A DNA stretch of 59,584 nt, taken from Bradyrhizobium centrolobii. GTDB taxonomy: Bacteria > Pseudomonadota > Alphaproteobacteria > Rhizobiales > Xanthobacteraceae. Positions 17,802-25,620 of this stretch are shown here, one piece after another. Location of the stretch: NCBI RefSeq assembly GCF_001641635.1, contig NZ_LUUB01000080.1, positions 289,905 to 349,488 on the forward strand, written 5' to 3'. The notes under the pieces were generated by a model. That model was not told the DNA's origin. It was given only the letters and a program-made list of their open reading frames with translations, and ran no database searches. The stretch's first letter is position 1. The number at the start of each line of letters is the position of its first letter. A program made the translations under genes and the position numbers.

Positions 17802-17840
17802 AAAGATAACATAAATCGAGAAGCTGCGGGCGAGCAAGCC

Positions 17841-18860
17841 TCACAGCTCCAGCAATCCGCCGTCGCCGTTTTCGTCCGCAAAGGCGAGCAATGTGCCCTT
17901 GGCGTTCCAGGCAAGCGCTGCAACGGGCTCCGTGCCGTTGCGACGGACCAGGATCTCGGCGCCGTCCTCCAGCCGCACCATCAGCACGGTGCCGTCGCTG
18001 TAGCCGGCGGCGAGGATATCGTTCTTCGGGTGGCAGGCGACCACCGACACGCGCGCCGACAGCGGCGCGAGCATCGCGGGCTCCTTGCCCATCGGACCGT
18101 CCTTGCTCGCGAACGGCCACAGGATGACAGTGTCGGCACCCGACGTCGCCAGTGCCTTGCCGCCCGCGCTCCAGGACATCGAGCGGACGCGACCGGGATA
18201 GCCGGTCATGCGCATGTGCCGGTTGTCGGCGAGCCGCCAGCCATGGAGCGCCGGTTCGTGCATCGTGGTGACCAGGAATTTGTTGTCCGGGCTGAAGGTG
18301 ACGCCGAGATGCGAGCCGGCCCAGGGCAGGAATTCGGCTGTGGCCGCCATGTTCGGAAACCACAGCGTCGCGCCGTTGTAATGGGCGATTGCGAGCCGCA
18401 GGCCCTTCGGGGCGAACGCAAGGCCGCCGACGGTCGAGGGCACCTCGATCGATTTCTCCTCCAGCTTGCCGCTCTTGACGAAGGCTGTCTTGCCAGCCGA
18501 CCAGGCGAAGGCGCCATCGGCGTGCAGCGCCACCGCATCGATCCAGCGCCGCTTCGGATCGGTCGCGAGCAGCGTCACCTCGCCCTTGGCGTCGAGCGCG
18601 ACGACCTTGCCGTCGTCACCGCCCATCACGAGGCGCTTGCCATCACTCGCGGTGGAGAGAATGCCGCCGCTATGGACGGCGACCTTGCTGATCTCGCCCT
18701 TGGCATCAACGAGCGCGACGTTCTCCTCGCCGCCGACAAAGGCGGCGCGGTTGGCGAGGAAATGCGCCGAGGTCACAGCCATCCCGAGCGCGACCGGCAT
18801 GACGCGGTCGGTGACGGAGACGATCGAGGGCGAATCGGGGGCCGGCGTAAACTCTTTCAT
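17841..18860 (-). CDS. Cytosolic WD40-repeat (beta-propeller) protein of the zinc operon
   Basis: A 339-residue protein without signal peptide, made of WD40-like blades: GGDDGKVVALDAKGEV, SAGKTAFVKSGK, LAIAHYNGATLWFP, LATSGADTVILWPF, AAGYSDGTVLMVRLEDG and LAFADENGDGGLLEL. Its ATG (18860) overlaps the stop of the CobW gene as TGATG, so the two are translationally coupled, and it ends the Zur-controlled operon. It differs from the exported propeller chaperone AztD, which carries a signal peptide. A cytosolic scaffold or zinc-delivery partner of the GTPase is plausible but unproven. The next gene downstream is the large surface protein. Confidence 0.85.
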   Translation of the reverse strand: MKEFTPAPDSPSIVSVTDRVMPVALGMAVTSAHFLANRAAFVGGEENVALVDAKGEISKVAVHSGGILSTASDGKRLVMGGDDGKVVALDAKGEVTLLATDPKRRWIDAVALHADGAFAWSAGKTAFVKSGKLEEKSIEVPSTVGGLAFAPKGLRLAIAHYNGATLWFPNMAATAEFLPWAGSHLGVTFSPDNKFLVTTMHEPALHGWRLADNRHMRMTGYPGRVRSMSWSAGGKALATSGADTVILWPFASKDGPMGKEPAMLAPLSARVSVVACHPKNDILAAGYSDGTVLMVRLEDGAEILVRRNGTEPVAALAWNAKGTLLAFADENGDGGLLEL

Positions 18861-19912
18861 CACGAGACGATGCAGCTCTCAAAACCCTTGCGGATGGCCT
18901 CTTCCGGCAGTTCGCGTCCGATGAAGATGAGGCGGCTCTCGCGCGGCTCGCCGTCCTTCCATTTCCGCTGGTGGTTACCCTCCAGCATCATGTGGACGCC
19001 CTGGAAGACGTAGCGGTCATCGTCGTCGTGGAAGGCGAGGATGCCCTTGGAGCGCAGGATCTTCTGGCCTTCCATCTGCACCAGATTCTGGAGCCAGGGC
19101 ATGAACACGTTCGGATCGAGCGGCTTATCGGTCTTGAGCGACAGCGACTGCATCTCCTCATCGTGATAGTGCTTCAGGCCGTGGCCATGGTCATGGTGGT
19201 GATGATGGTCGTGGCCGTCGTGGTGATGATGATCATGGTCGTGGTCATGATCATCGGCCTCCAGGAAGTCCGGCTCGATGTCGAGGATGCGGTCGAGATC
19301 GAAGGCACCACGATCGAGCACATCCGCCAGAGCCACCGAGCAGCGCTCGGTCCGGTGGAGTTTTGCATAGGGGTTGATACAGCGGATGCGGGCCTCGACT
19401 TCTGCAAGCTCAGGTCTGGTGACGAGATCGGTCTTGTTCAGCACGATGACGTCGGCAAAAGCGATCTGGTTCTTGGCCTCGGGCGCGTCCTTGAGCCGGT
19501 CGGACAGCCATTTGGCGTCAGCGACCGTCACGACCGCATCGAGGCGGGCATTCTTCTGCACGTCCTCGTCGACGAAGAAGGTCTGGGCGACCGGAGCGGG
19601 ATCGGCAAGGCCGGTGGTCTCGACGATGATGGCGTCGAACTTGCCCTTGCGCTTCATCAAGCCGTCCATGATGCGCACGAGGTCGCCGCGCACGGTGCAG
19701 CAGATGCAGCCATTGTTCATCTCGAACACTTCCTCATCGGCGCCGATGATGAGGTCGTTGTCGATGCCGATCTCGCCGAATTCGTTGACGATGACGGCGT
19801 ATTTCTTGCCGTGGTTCTCCGACAGGATGCGGTTCAAAAGCGTGGTCTTGCCGGCGCCGAGGTAGCCGGTCAGGACGGTCACGGGAATCTTGGGGGAGGT
19901 CGCTTCAGACAT
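18860..19912 (-). CDS. CobW/YciC-type GTPase, putative zinc metallochaperone
   Basis: A 350-residue COG0523 GTPase thought to deliver zinc to client proteins under zinc starvation. The start ATG at 19912 has GGAGTTGTT upstream and lies 55 bases after znuA. The P-loop GYLGAGKT is at 16-23, the metal motif CICC at about 69-72 (NNGCICCTVRGDL), the switch ETTGLADPAP and the NKTD guanine motif (VLNKTDLV). A loop at about 230-265 is almost all His and Asp (HDHDHDHHHH, HDHHHHHDHGHG) and probably stores or hands over metal. A CobW C-terminal domain follows. Operon membership with znuABC and the Zur box favours zinc over cobalt. Confidence 0.93.
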   Translation of the reverse strand: MSEATSPKIPVTVLTGYLGAGKTTLLNRILSENHGKKYAVIVNEFGEIGIDNDLIIGADEEVFEMNNGCICCTVRGDLVRIMDGLMKRKGKFDAIIVETTGLADPAPVAQTFFVDEDVQKNARLDAVVTVADAKWLSDRLKDAPEAKNQIAFADVIVLNKTDLVTRPELAEVEARIRCINPYAKLHRTERCSVALADVLDRGAFDLDRILDIEPDFLEADDHDHDHDHHHHDGHDHHHHHDHGHGLKHYHDEEMQSLSLKTDKPLDPNVFMPWLQNLVQMEGQKILRSKGILAFHDDDDRYVFQGVHMMLEGNHQRKWKDGEPRESRLIFIGRELPEEAIRKGFESCIVS

Positions 19913-19967
19913 AACAACTCCGGACATCGGGCTTTTTCGCGCGACGCGAGGCAGGGTGGCCCCCGCC

Positions 19968-20834
19968 CTATTGGTCAAGCGCGCTGGACAGGCCCTTTAT
20001 ATTGTGCCTGACCATGTCAATGTAAGTGGGGGCAGGCCCCTTTTCGCCCGTCAAACCGTCCGAAATCAGGGTCCCGCCGACCTTTGCCCCGGTCTCCGCC
20101 GCGATCCGCCGGATCAGCCGGTCATCGCTGATATTCTCCAGGAACACGGCCGGGATTTTTTGGGCCCTGATCTGACCAATGATGGCTGCGATATCGCGCG
20201 CGCTGGGCTCGGTTTCCGTAGATACCCCCAAGGGCGCGATGAACTGGATACCGTATTCGGCGGCGAAATAGCCGAAGGCGTTGTGGGTCGAGATCACCTT
20301 GCGCCGCTCGGACGGGATCTTCGCCACCGCGTCGCGCACCTCGTGGTCGAGTGTTTCGAGCTTTTCCAGATAGGTGCTGGCCTGGGCGCGGAAGAACTCG
20401 GCATCATCGGGGTCGGCTGCGGCCAGAGCATTGACGATGTTCGTCACATAGACCTTGGCGTTCGGGACCGACTGCCAAGCATGCGGGTCGGCGTCCGAGC
20501 CGAGTTTCAGGGGGGCGATGCCAGCACTGGCCGTGACCACCTGCGCCTTGCTACCTGCCGATTGCACCAGCCGCGGCAGCCAGCCCTCGAGCCCGAGCCC
20601 GTTGACGATGACGAGTTTTGCTTCCGCGACGCGCTTCGCATCGCCCGGTGCCGGTGTGTAGACGTGGACGTCGCCGTCGGGGCCGACCAGCGTCGTGAGG
20701 CTGATACGGTCGCCGCCGACATTGCGGACGAAATCGGCGAGGATCGAGAAACTCGCGATCACGTTGAGCCGCTCCGCGGCGTGCAGCGGCGACGCCGTCA
20801 GGAGCAGGGCCAAAAGCAGAAGGACGCGCCGCAT
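19968..20834 (-). CDS. znuA: Zinc ABC transporter substrate-binding protein, short-loop cluster A-I type
   Basis: A 288-residue periplasmic metal-binding lipoprotein-like or soluble protein. The signal is MRRVLLLLALLLTASPLHAA. Expected ligands are His57 (GDVHVYTP), His118 (DADPHAWQS), His184 (ISTHNAFGYF) and Asp259 (LISDGLTG). The helix-rich linker typical of cluster A-I proteins is present. The long His/Asp-rich loop of classical ZnuA is absent, so a Mn specificity (MntC/TroA type) cannot be excluded on ligands alone. The Zur box and CobW partner favour zinc. It is 6 bases from znuB. Confidence 0.9.
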   Translation of the reverse strand: MRRVLLLLALLLTASPLHAAERLNVIASFSILADFVRNVGGDRISLTTLVGPDGDVHVYTPAPGDAKRVAEAKLVIVNGLGLEGWLPRLVQSAGSKAQVVTASAGIAPLKLGSDADPHAWQSVPNAKVYVTNIVNALAAADPDDAEFFRAQASTYLEKLETLDHEVRDAVAKIPSERRKVISTHNAFGYFAAEYGIQFIAPLGVSTETEPSARDIAAIIGQIRAQKIPAVFLENISDDRLIRRIAAETGAKVGGTLISDGLTGEKGPAPTYIDMVRHNIKGLSSALDQ

Positions 20835-20840
20835 CGTCCG

Positions 20841-21710
20841 TCACGCCTCCAGATGGCGGCCAGGAAACATCTGGCGAACAAGGCCGCCGACACGGCCGAA
20901 CAGGACCGAGCCGACGTAGAACACCGTGGCCACAAGGATGATCGCGGGGCCCGAGGGCACGCGGGTCTGGAATGACAGCACGAGGCCAGCATAGCCCGAG
21001 ACGGCGGCAGCGATCACGGCGATGCAGATCATGGCGGTGAGATCGCGCGACCAGAACCGCGCGATGCCGGCCGGCAGGATCATCAGGCCGACCGCAAGCA
21101 GGGTGCCGAGCGCCTGAAAGCCGTTGACGAGGTTGATGACGACGAGTGCGAGGAAGGCAAGATGCGCCGGTCCCCCGGCGCGGCTGACCGTGCGCAGGAA
21201 GAGCGGATCGACGCTCTCGATCACGAGTGGGCGATAGATCACCGCGAGCACCAGGAGTGTGACCGTAGCGTTGAAGGCAACCACCAGCAGCGTCTGGTCG
21301 TCCATGGCGAGGATGTTGCCGAACAGCACGTGCAAGAGGTCGATATTGGTACCCTTGATCGAGACGATGGTGACGCCCAGCGCCAGCGAGGCGAGATAAA
21401 AGGTCGCGAGCGAGGCGTCCTCCTTCAGCCCGGTCGAGCGCGCGACCACGCCGGCGAGGATCGCGACCGCAAAGCCCGCGATCAGGCCGCCCGCGGTCAT
21501 CGCGAACAGATTGAGGCCAGAGAGCAGGAAGCCGACCGCCGCGCCCGGCAGGATCGCGTGCGCCATGGCGTCGCCGACGAGGCTCATCCGCCGCAGCATC
21601 AGGAACACGCCGATCGGCGCACCGGCGAACGACAGCGCGATGACGGCTGCGAGCGCGCGCCGCATGAACTCGAATTCGGTGAACGGGCCGATCAGGACAT
21701 CATGGATCAT
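20841..21710 (-). CDS. znuB: Zinc ABC transporter permease
   Basis: A 289-residue ABC-3 family permease with about eight to nine membrane spans. Family landmarks are PIGVFLMLRRMSLVGDAMAHAILPG near the N-terminus, LYHV-like LLHVLFGNILAM in the middle, and LGTLLAVGLMILPAGIARF as the EAA-like coupling region. It moves the metal handed over by ZnuA across the inner membrane using ZnuC. Spacing to both neighbours is six bases, indicating a tight operon. Confidence 0.93.
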   Translation of the reverse strand: MIHDVLIGPFTEFEFMRRALAAVIALSFAGAPIGVFLMLRRMSLVGDAMAHAILPGAAVGFLLSGLNLFAMTAGGLIAGFAVAILAGVVARSTGLKEDASLATFYLASLALGVTIVSIKGTNIDLLHVLFGNILAMDDQTLLVVAFNATVTLLVLAVIYRPLVIESVDPLFLRTVSRAGGPAHLAFLALVVINLVNGFQALGTLLAVGLMILPAGIARFWSRDLTAMICIAVIAAAVSGYAGLVLSFQTRVPSGPAIILVATVFYVGSVLFGRVGGLVRQMFPGRHLEA

Positions 21711-21716
21711 CGGATG

Positions 21717-22469
21717 TCACGCCGCCTGCGAGCGCCCATCTTCGCCGCAGGCCGCGGCGCTGTCGTCGAAGGCTTCGCACATCCGCATCGCGACCATCAG
21801 GTTGTCCGGCGTCAGCACCTCGGCCGTCGGTCCCCACGCCACGGGTCCGCGCGCCAGCACCAGGGTCTCGGTGAAATGGTTGCGCACCATCTCCATATCA
21901 TGCAGGGCCGCGAACACGGTGCGGCCCTCACCGTGCCAAAGCTTCACCAGCGCCAGCAGATCGGCCGTGGTCTTGCTGTCGATGGCGTTGAAGGGTTCGT
22001 CCAGCACGATCAGCCTCGCGTCCTGGAGCAGCACGCGCGCGAACAGCACGCGCTGCATCTGACCGCCGGAGAGCGTGCCGATCGGACGGTTCTCGAAGCC
22101 GCTGAGGCCAACGGCCGCGATCGCGCGGAGGATCTTGTCCCGCGCCGCCTTGCCGATGCCGCCAAACAGGCCGGTCCCGCGCCACAGCCCGGTGCCGACG
22201 AAGTCGAACACCGAGATCGGAAAGCTGCGGTCGATCTCCGCGCTCTGCGGCAGATAAGCGATGTCCCTGCTGTCGAGCCCGCCAAGATGGATGCTGCCGT
22301 CGAGCGGCCTCAGGATGCCCACGATGCCGCGCAGCAGCGTCGACTTGCCGGCGCCGTTCGGCCCAATCACCGCGACCAACGCACCGGGCGCGACCTCGCC
22401 ATTGAGGTGATGGACGGCCGGATGCCGGTCGTAGCCGAGCGTGACGTTGTGGAGGTGCAGCGCCGCCAT
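21717..22469 (-). CDS. znuC: Zinc ABC transporter ATPase
   Basis: A 250-residue ATP-binding subunit. Walker A GPNGAGKS is at 36-43, the Q-loop in AYLPQSAEID, the signature LSGGQ at 133-137, Walker B LIVLDEP at about 153-159 and the switch His in ALHDME. The start at 22469 is two bases after the stop of the small His-rich gene. Partner genes znuB and znuA follow. The C-terminal tail (SAAACGEDGRSQAA) is short, unlike E. coli ZnuC. Confidence 0.94.
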   Translation of the reverse strand: MAALHLHNVTLGYDRHPAVHHLNGEVAPGALVAVIGPNGAGKSTLLRGIVGILRPLDGSIHLGGLDSRDIAYLPQSAEIDRSFPISVFDFVGTGLWRGTGLFGGIGKAARDKILRAIAAVGLSGFENRPIGTLSGGQMQRVLFARVLLQDARLIVLDEPFNAIDSKTTADLLALVKLWHGEGRTVFAALHDMEMVRNHFTETLVLARGPVAWGPTAEVLTPDNLMVAMRMCEAFDDSAAACGEDGRSQAA

Positions 22470-22471
22470 GG

Positions 22472-22696
22472 TCACCTCATCGCCAGAAAGACCAAGCCCC
22501 ATAGCACGGCGCAGACGGCGAGCGCCGCAGTCAAGCGGCCCGCCATGGTCATGCGCAGGATCGACCAAGGCGCGGCCTGGGCCGGATGCGGCGAGGCGGC
22601 GTCATGGACGTGGGCATGCGAGTGGCCGTGCCCATGGGAATGGGCGTGATCGTGGGAGTGGTCGTGATGATGGACATGGGACGCGGCAGGAACCAT
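22472..22696 (-). CDS. Small His-rich single-span membrane protein leading the zinc operon
   Basis: A 74-residue protein with 15 histidines in its first 37 residues (HVHHHDHSHDHAHSHGHGH and a further HSHAHVHD) and one hydrophobic span near residues 52-72 (LTAALAVCAVLWGLVFLAM). It is the first gene behind the Zur box and ends two bases before znuC, so it is very probably a real zinc-starvation gene. A metal-scavenging or storage role next to the ABC transporter is inferred. No recognisable Shine-Dalgarno site precedes the ATG, which is only eight bases from the Zur palindrome. I do not know a named family. Confidence 0.75.
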   Translation of the reverse strand: MVPAASHVHHHDHSHDHAHSHGHGHSHAHVHDAASPHPAQAAPWSILRMTMAGRLTAALAVCAVLWGLVFLAMR

Positions 22697-22704
22697 TTGA
22701 GGAC

Positions 22705-22717
22705 GTTATATTATAAC
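22705..22717. promoter_or_regulatory. Zur box with embedded -10 hexamer
   Basis: GTTATATTATAAC is a perfect 13-bp palindrome, extended by a further matching pair (A at 22703, T at 22719). It agrees with the zinc-uptake-regulator sites known in bacteria (ATGTTATAATATAAC-like). On the minus strand it contains TATAAT (22715-22710), so bound Zur would block the promoter of the His-rich/znuCBA/cobW/WD40 operon when zinc is plentiful. Confidence 0.85.
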
Positions 22718-22739
22718 ATTACGACTGTCCACGTCCGGA

Positions 22740-23240
22740 TTAGGGCTTGCCGATCACCATCGCGATGGCCGCCGCCACGAACGGGAACGGAACCGAGACG
22801 GCGCAGCGGAACCAGACGAAACGGGCCGGCATGAACGGGATTTCCCACAGAATCACCCGCTGGAAGGCGAACAGGGCCCAGGCGACGACATAGGCGACCA
22901 CCTGCGGCACCCCGCCACCCGACTTCAGCGCCACCGTCCCGATGGAGAAGCCGATCACGGGGCCGCCGGGCGTCGCGGCACCGGCGACCACGGCGGTCGC
23001 GACCCCAACCCAGCCGCTGTCCGGCCCGAGCCAGCCGGTGATCACCTCCTGGGGGATGATGGCGGCGATATAGCCGGAGCCGATCACGCCGAGCGCGATA
23101 CGCGGCACGATGTTGACGAAGTCCATCGATCCTTCGCGCAGAGACGCCTTGAACACCGGAGGGCCGCGGCGGAAGGCGATCAGGCCGACGCCGAGCACCG
23201 AGCCCCACAGCAGGATGTCGATGAGAAGCGCGGCGCTCAC
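22740..23240 (-). CDS. Half-size permease (ArsP/DUF318-like), second subunit
   Basis: A 166-residue membrane protein starting at a GTG that overlaps the stop of the preceding gene (GTGA). It has about four spans. The motif GAATPGGPVIGFSIGTVAL matches the PGGP motif of the PF03773 permease family, and ILWEIPFMPARFV resembles the partner's AWEIPIMGTDF. Full-length members of the family carry two such halves in one chain; here each half is a separate gene. Metal or metalloid export is possible by family; the substrate is unknown. Confidence 0.75.
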   Translation of the reverse strand: MSAALLIDILLWGSVLGVGLIAFRRGPPVFKASLREGSMDFVNIVPRIALGVIGSGYIAAIIPQEVITGWLGPDSGWVGVATAVVAGAATPGGPVIGFSIGTVALKSGGGVPQVVAYVVAWALFAFQRVILWEIPFMPARFVWFRCAVSVPFPFVAAAIAMVIGKP

Positions 23241-23848
23241 GTCTCGTCGTCCTTCGCGGCCGGCTTCGGATAGAGCCGGACATAGACGAAGCGGCCGAGC
23301 GCGCCGGCGAGCACCGGCAGCGGCAGCGAAATGACGATCCGCCACAGCGTGAAATCCGTACCCATGATCGGGATTTCCCAGGCGACCGCGCGGCCATAGC
23401 CGATCAGCGTCCAGCTCACGACCATGGCGATGGTGGCGCCGAAATCGGCGCCGACCGCGAGCAGCGCGCTCGCCACTGGATAGGCGGTGAAGGGCCCGCC
23501 CGGCAGGATCGCGCCAAAGGCGGTGCCGATCAAAAGGCCCATCAGGCCGGACTTCGGCCCGAGCGAGCGCGAGACTTTTTCGTGCGGCAGTATCTCTGAG
23601 ATGAACGCGCCGAGCAGGCAGCCGGCCAGCACGCGCGGCAGGATGCCGCCGAACAGCGAGAGGTCGTGGGTCAGGATTTCGAGGACGCCGCTGGTGCCGT
23701 CACGTCGCCAGACCAGCGCCGCGCTCACCGCCACCAGCGCCGCGATGATGATCGTCGACCAGCCGATCGGCTTGCGGGTTCGCCCAGGCCGCGGCTCGGA
23801 CTCCGCGTCCACGGCAGGCGCCGGGTCTTTCGGGGAAGGTTCTGACAA
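23237..23848 (-). CDS. Half-size permease (ArsP/DUF318-like), first subunit
   Basis: A 203-residue membrane protein from a TTG at 23848 (no better start is visible; an internal GTG twelve codons on is an alternative). A charged N-terminus of about 25 residues is followed by five predicted spans. The core GTAFGAILPGGPFTAYPVASALL has the PGGP motif and AWEIPIMGTDF follows, mirrored in the second subunit. The genes overlap by four bases (GTGA), arguing for one complex. It is on the same strand as and upstream of the zinc operon, but separated from it by its own Zur-box promoter. Confidence 0.75.
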   Translation of the reverse strand: MSEPSPKDPAPAVDAESEPRPGRTRKPIGWSTIIIAALVAVSAALVWRRDGTSGVLEILTHDLSLFGGILPRVLAGCLLGAFISEILPHEKVSRSLGPKSGLMGLLIGTAFGAILPGGPFTAYPVASALLAVGADFGATIAMVVSWTLIGYGRAVAWEIPIMGTDFTLWRIVISLPLPVLAGALGRFVYVRLYPKPAAKDDET

Positions 23849-24017
23849 CGGGCTCGGGTCGGATCGAGGAGATTCCCGTTCTGATTAAGGGCGCCGTCAT
23901 GGTGATGCAAACAGAACGAGGACGGGAGCGATGCGTGTATTGCGCAGGGCCATGCGGGGCGCGGAGAATTCCGCACAGCAAAAAGGCGGCCGCGCATGCG
24001 ACCGCCTCTGTTGCTTC

Positions 24018-24144
24018 CGTCATTCCGGAGCGCGCGTAGCGCGGAGCCCATTGCGCAATCAGCGCAATGGGGAATCTTGAGATTCCGGGTTCGATGTTCC
24101 CGGGCCGCGCCTCGCGGTCCCGTCGCATCGCCCCCAGAATGACG
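24018..24144. repeat. Palindromic intergenic repeat, type A (copy 3, diverged)
   Basis: The ends GTCATTCCGGAGCGCG and CCCAGAATGACG match copies 1 and 2; the middle contains an extra inner palindrome (CATTGCGC/GCGCAATG). It occupies much of the 305-base gap between the split permease and superoxide dismutase genes (23849-24154). The remainder shows no gene. Confidence 0.75.
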
Positions 24145-24154
24145 AGTTAAAGCC

Positions 24155-24751
24155 TCACGCCTTGTCGAACAGGGACTCGACGTATTCCCAGTTCACGAGG
24201 TTCTCGACGAACGCCTTGAGATAGTCCGGGCGGCGGTTGCGATAGTCGATGTAGTAGGAGTGCTCCCAGACGTCGCAGCCGAGGATCGGGGTGGCGCCGT
24301 GCACCAGCGGATTCTCGCCGTTCGGGGTCTTGGAGATCTCGAGCTTGCCGTTCTTGACCTGGAGCCAGCACCAGCCGGAGCCGAACTGGCCGACGCCGGC
24401 TGCCTGGAAGTCAGTCTTGAACTTCTCGAAGCCGCCGAGGTCCTCGTTGATCTTCTTCTCGAGCTTGCCCGGCAGCTTGGTGCCACCGCCATTGGGCTTC
24501 ATCCAGCTCCAGAAGTGGATATGGTTGTAATGCTGGCCGGCATTGTTGAACACCGCAGGGTTCTTGCCGAACGAGCCCTTGACGATCTCCTCAAGGGACT
24601 TGCCTTCCCATTCGGTCCCCTTGAGCGCGTTGTTGCCGTTGGTGACGTAGGCCTGATGATGCTTGTCGTGGTGATATTCCAGCGTCTCCTTCGACATATA
24701 CTGGCCGAGGGCGTCATAGGCGTAAGGGAGTGGGGGCAGCGTAAAGGTCAT
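24155..24751 (-). CDS. sodB: Superoxide dismutase, Fe/Mn family
   Basis: Converts superoxide to peroxide and oxygen in the cytosol. It is 198 residues, normal for the family. Metal ligands are His in EYHHDKHHQAYV, His in NHIHFWSW, and Asp and His in the signature DVWEHSYYIDYRN. The Gln in AGQHYNH occupies the position that is Gln in iron enzymes and Gly in many manganese enzymes, so an iron or cambialistic enzyme is suggested, not proven. A TATAAG -10-like hexamer lies about 50 bases upstream of the ATG. Confidence 0.95.
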   Translation of the reverse strand: MTFTLPPLPYAYDALGQYMSKETLEYHHDKHHQAYVTNGNNALKGTEWEGKSLEEIVKGSFGKNPAVFNNAGQHYNHIHFWSWMKPNGGGTKLPGKLEKKINEDLGGFEKFKTDFQAAGVGQFGSGWCWLQVKNGKLEISKTPNGENPLVHGATPILGCDVWEHSYYIDYRNRRPDYLKAFVENLVNWEYVESLFDKA

Positions 24752-24995
24752 GGGTTCTTGTCCGCAACTGGTGGGGAACTAGCTTAACGGAGACTCTTAT
24801 AGAAGGTTCCTTGGCCGTTAAATACCGCGAAGTTTGCCAAAACGCGTGATGCGGCCGCATGGCCCGATTGCACGATTTCGCCGCAGGGGAAGCGGCATCA
24901 AGCCGGCCCGGTCGTTCGCCGCAAAATATCATTGCCTTTGAAGCGCTTATGACAGAACGAATGCACCCCGCAGCCGAGATGCGAAAGAGAGAGCA

Positions 24996-25523
24996 ATGAG
25001 CATCGAGATCGACATTTTGAACGGCGACGCCTCGTGGCCGATCGCCGAGCCGCTGCATCAGGCGGTCTGGGATCCGCACATTGTCGAGAAGCTGCCCTGG
25101 GGCCACGTCAAATGGGCCAATGCCGATCTCCGCGTGCTGATCGAGACGCCGGAGGATGGCCTCGTCTGCCATGTCGGCATCTACTTCCGCACCATCAGCT
25201 GGAACGGGCGCAAGGTTCATGTCGGCGGCATCGGCGGCGTCTGCACGCGTGAGGACTGCCGCGGCCGCGGCTACGCGACGATGGCGATCGAGGCCGCAGT
25301 CCACACCATGCGGGCCAATGAGGCCGTCCGCTTCGCGATCCTGTTCTGCGAGCCGCACAATTTCGAATTCTACCAGGCCCGCAACTGGCACCCCTTCACC
25401 GGCGAGGTCTATTGCGAACAGCCGGAGGGGCGTATCCGCTTCGACTATATGGCGCCCTTCGTATTCGATGTCGTCCGTGCGCCGCGCCAGGGCACCATCG
25501 ACCTCTGCGGCCTGCCCTGGTGA
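24996..25523 (+). CDS. GNAT family acetyltransferase, AAC(2')-I-like
   Basis: A 175-residue GNAT protein. The acetyl-CoA-binding loop is CTREDCRGRGYATMAIEAAV (RGRGYA), preceded by the long strand VHVGGIGGVC and followed by AILFCEPHNFEFYQARNWHPF. These features resemble the aminoglycoside 2'-N-acetyltransferase branch, whose chromosomal members are often housekeeping enzymes. The ATG at 24996 has a GAAAGAGAGAGCA site. It is divergent from superoxide dismutase. The substrate is unknown; resistance cannot be inferred from this. Confidence 0.8.
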   Translation: MSIEIDILNGDASWPIAEPLHQAVWDPHIVEKLPWGHVKWANADLRVLIETPEDGLVCHVGIYFRTISWNGRKVHVGGIGGVCTREDCRGRGYATMAIEAAVHTMRANEAVRFAILFCEPHNFEFYQARNWHPFTGEVYCEQPEGRIRFDYMAPFVFDVVRAPRQGTIDLCGLPW

Positions 25524-25620
25524 TTTCGCTGGGACAAATGAACGCAGGAACGTGATTCCATCGAGCGTTGCACTATCCTGATTTGCTGCTATGGAGGCGC
25601 CTCCATTTTCGGGGCTCTCC

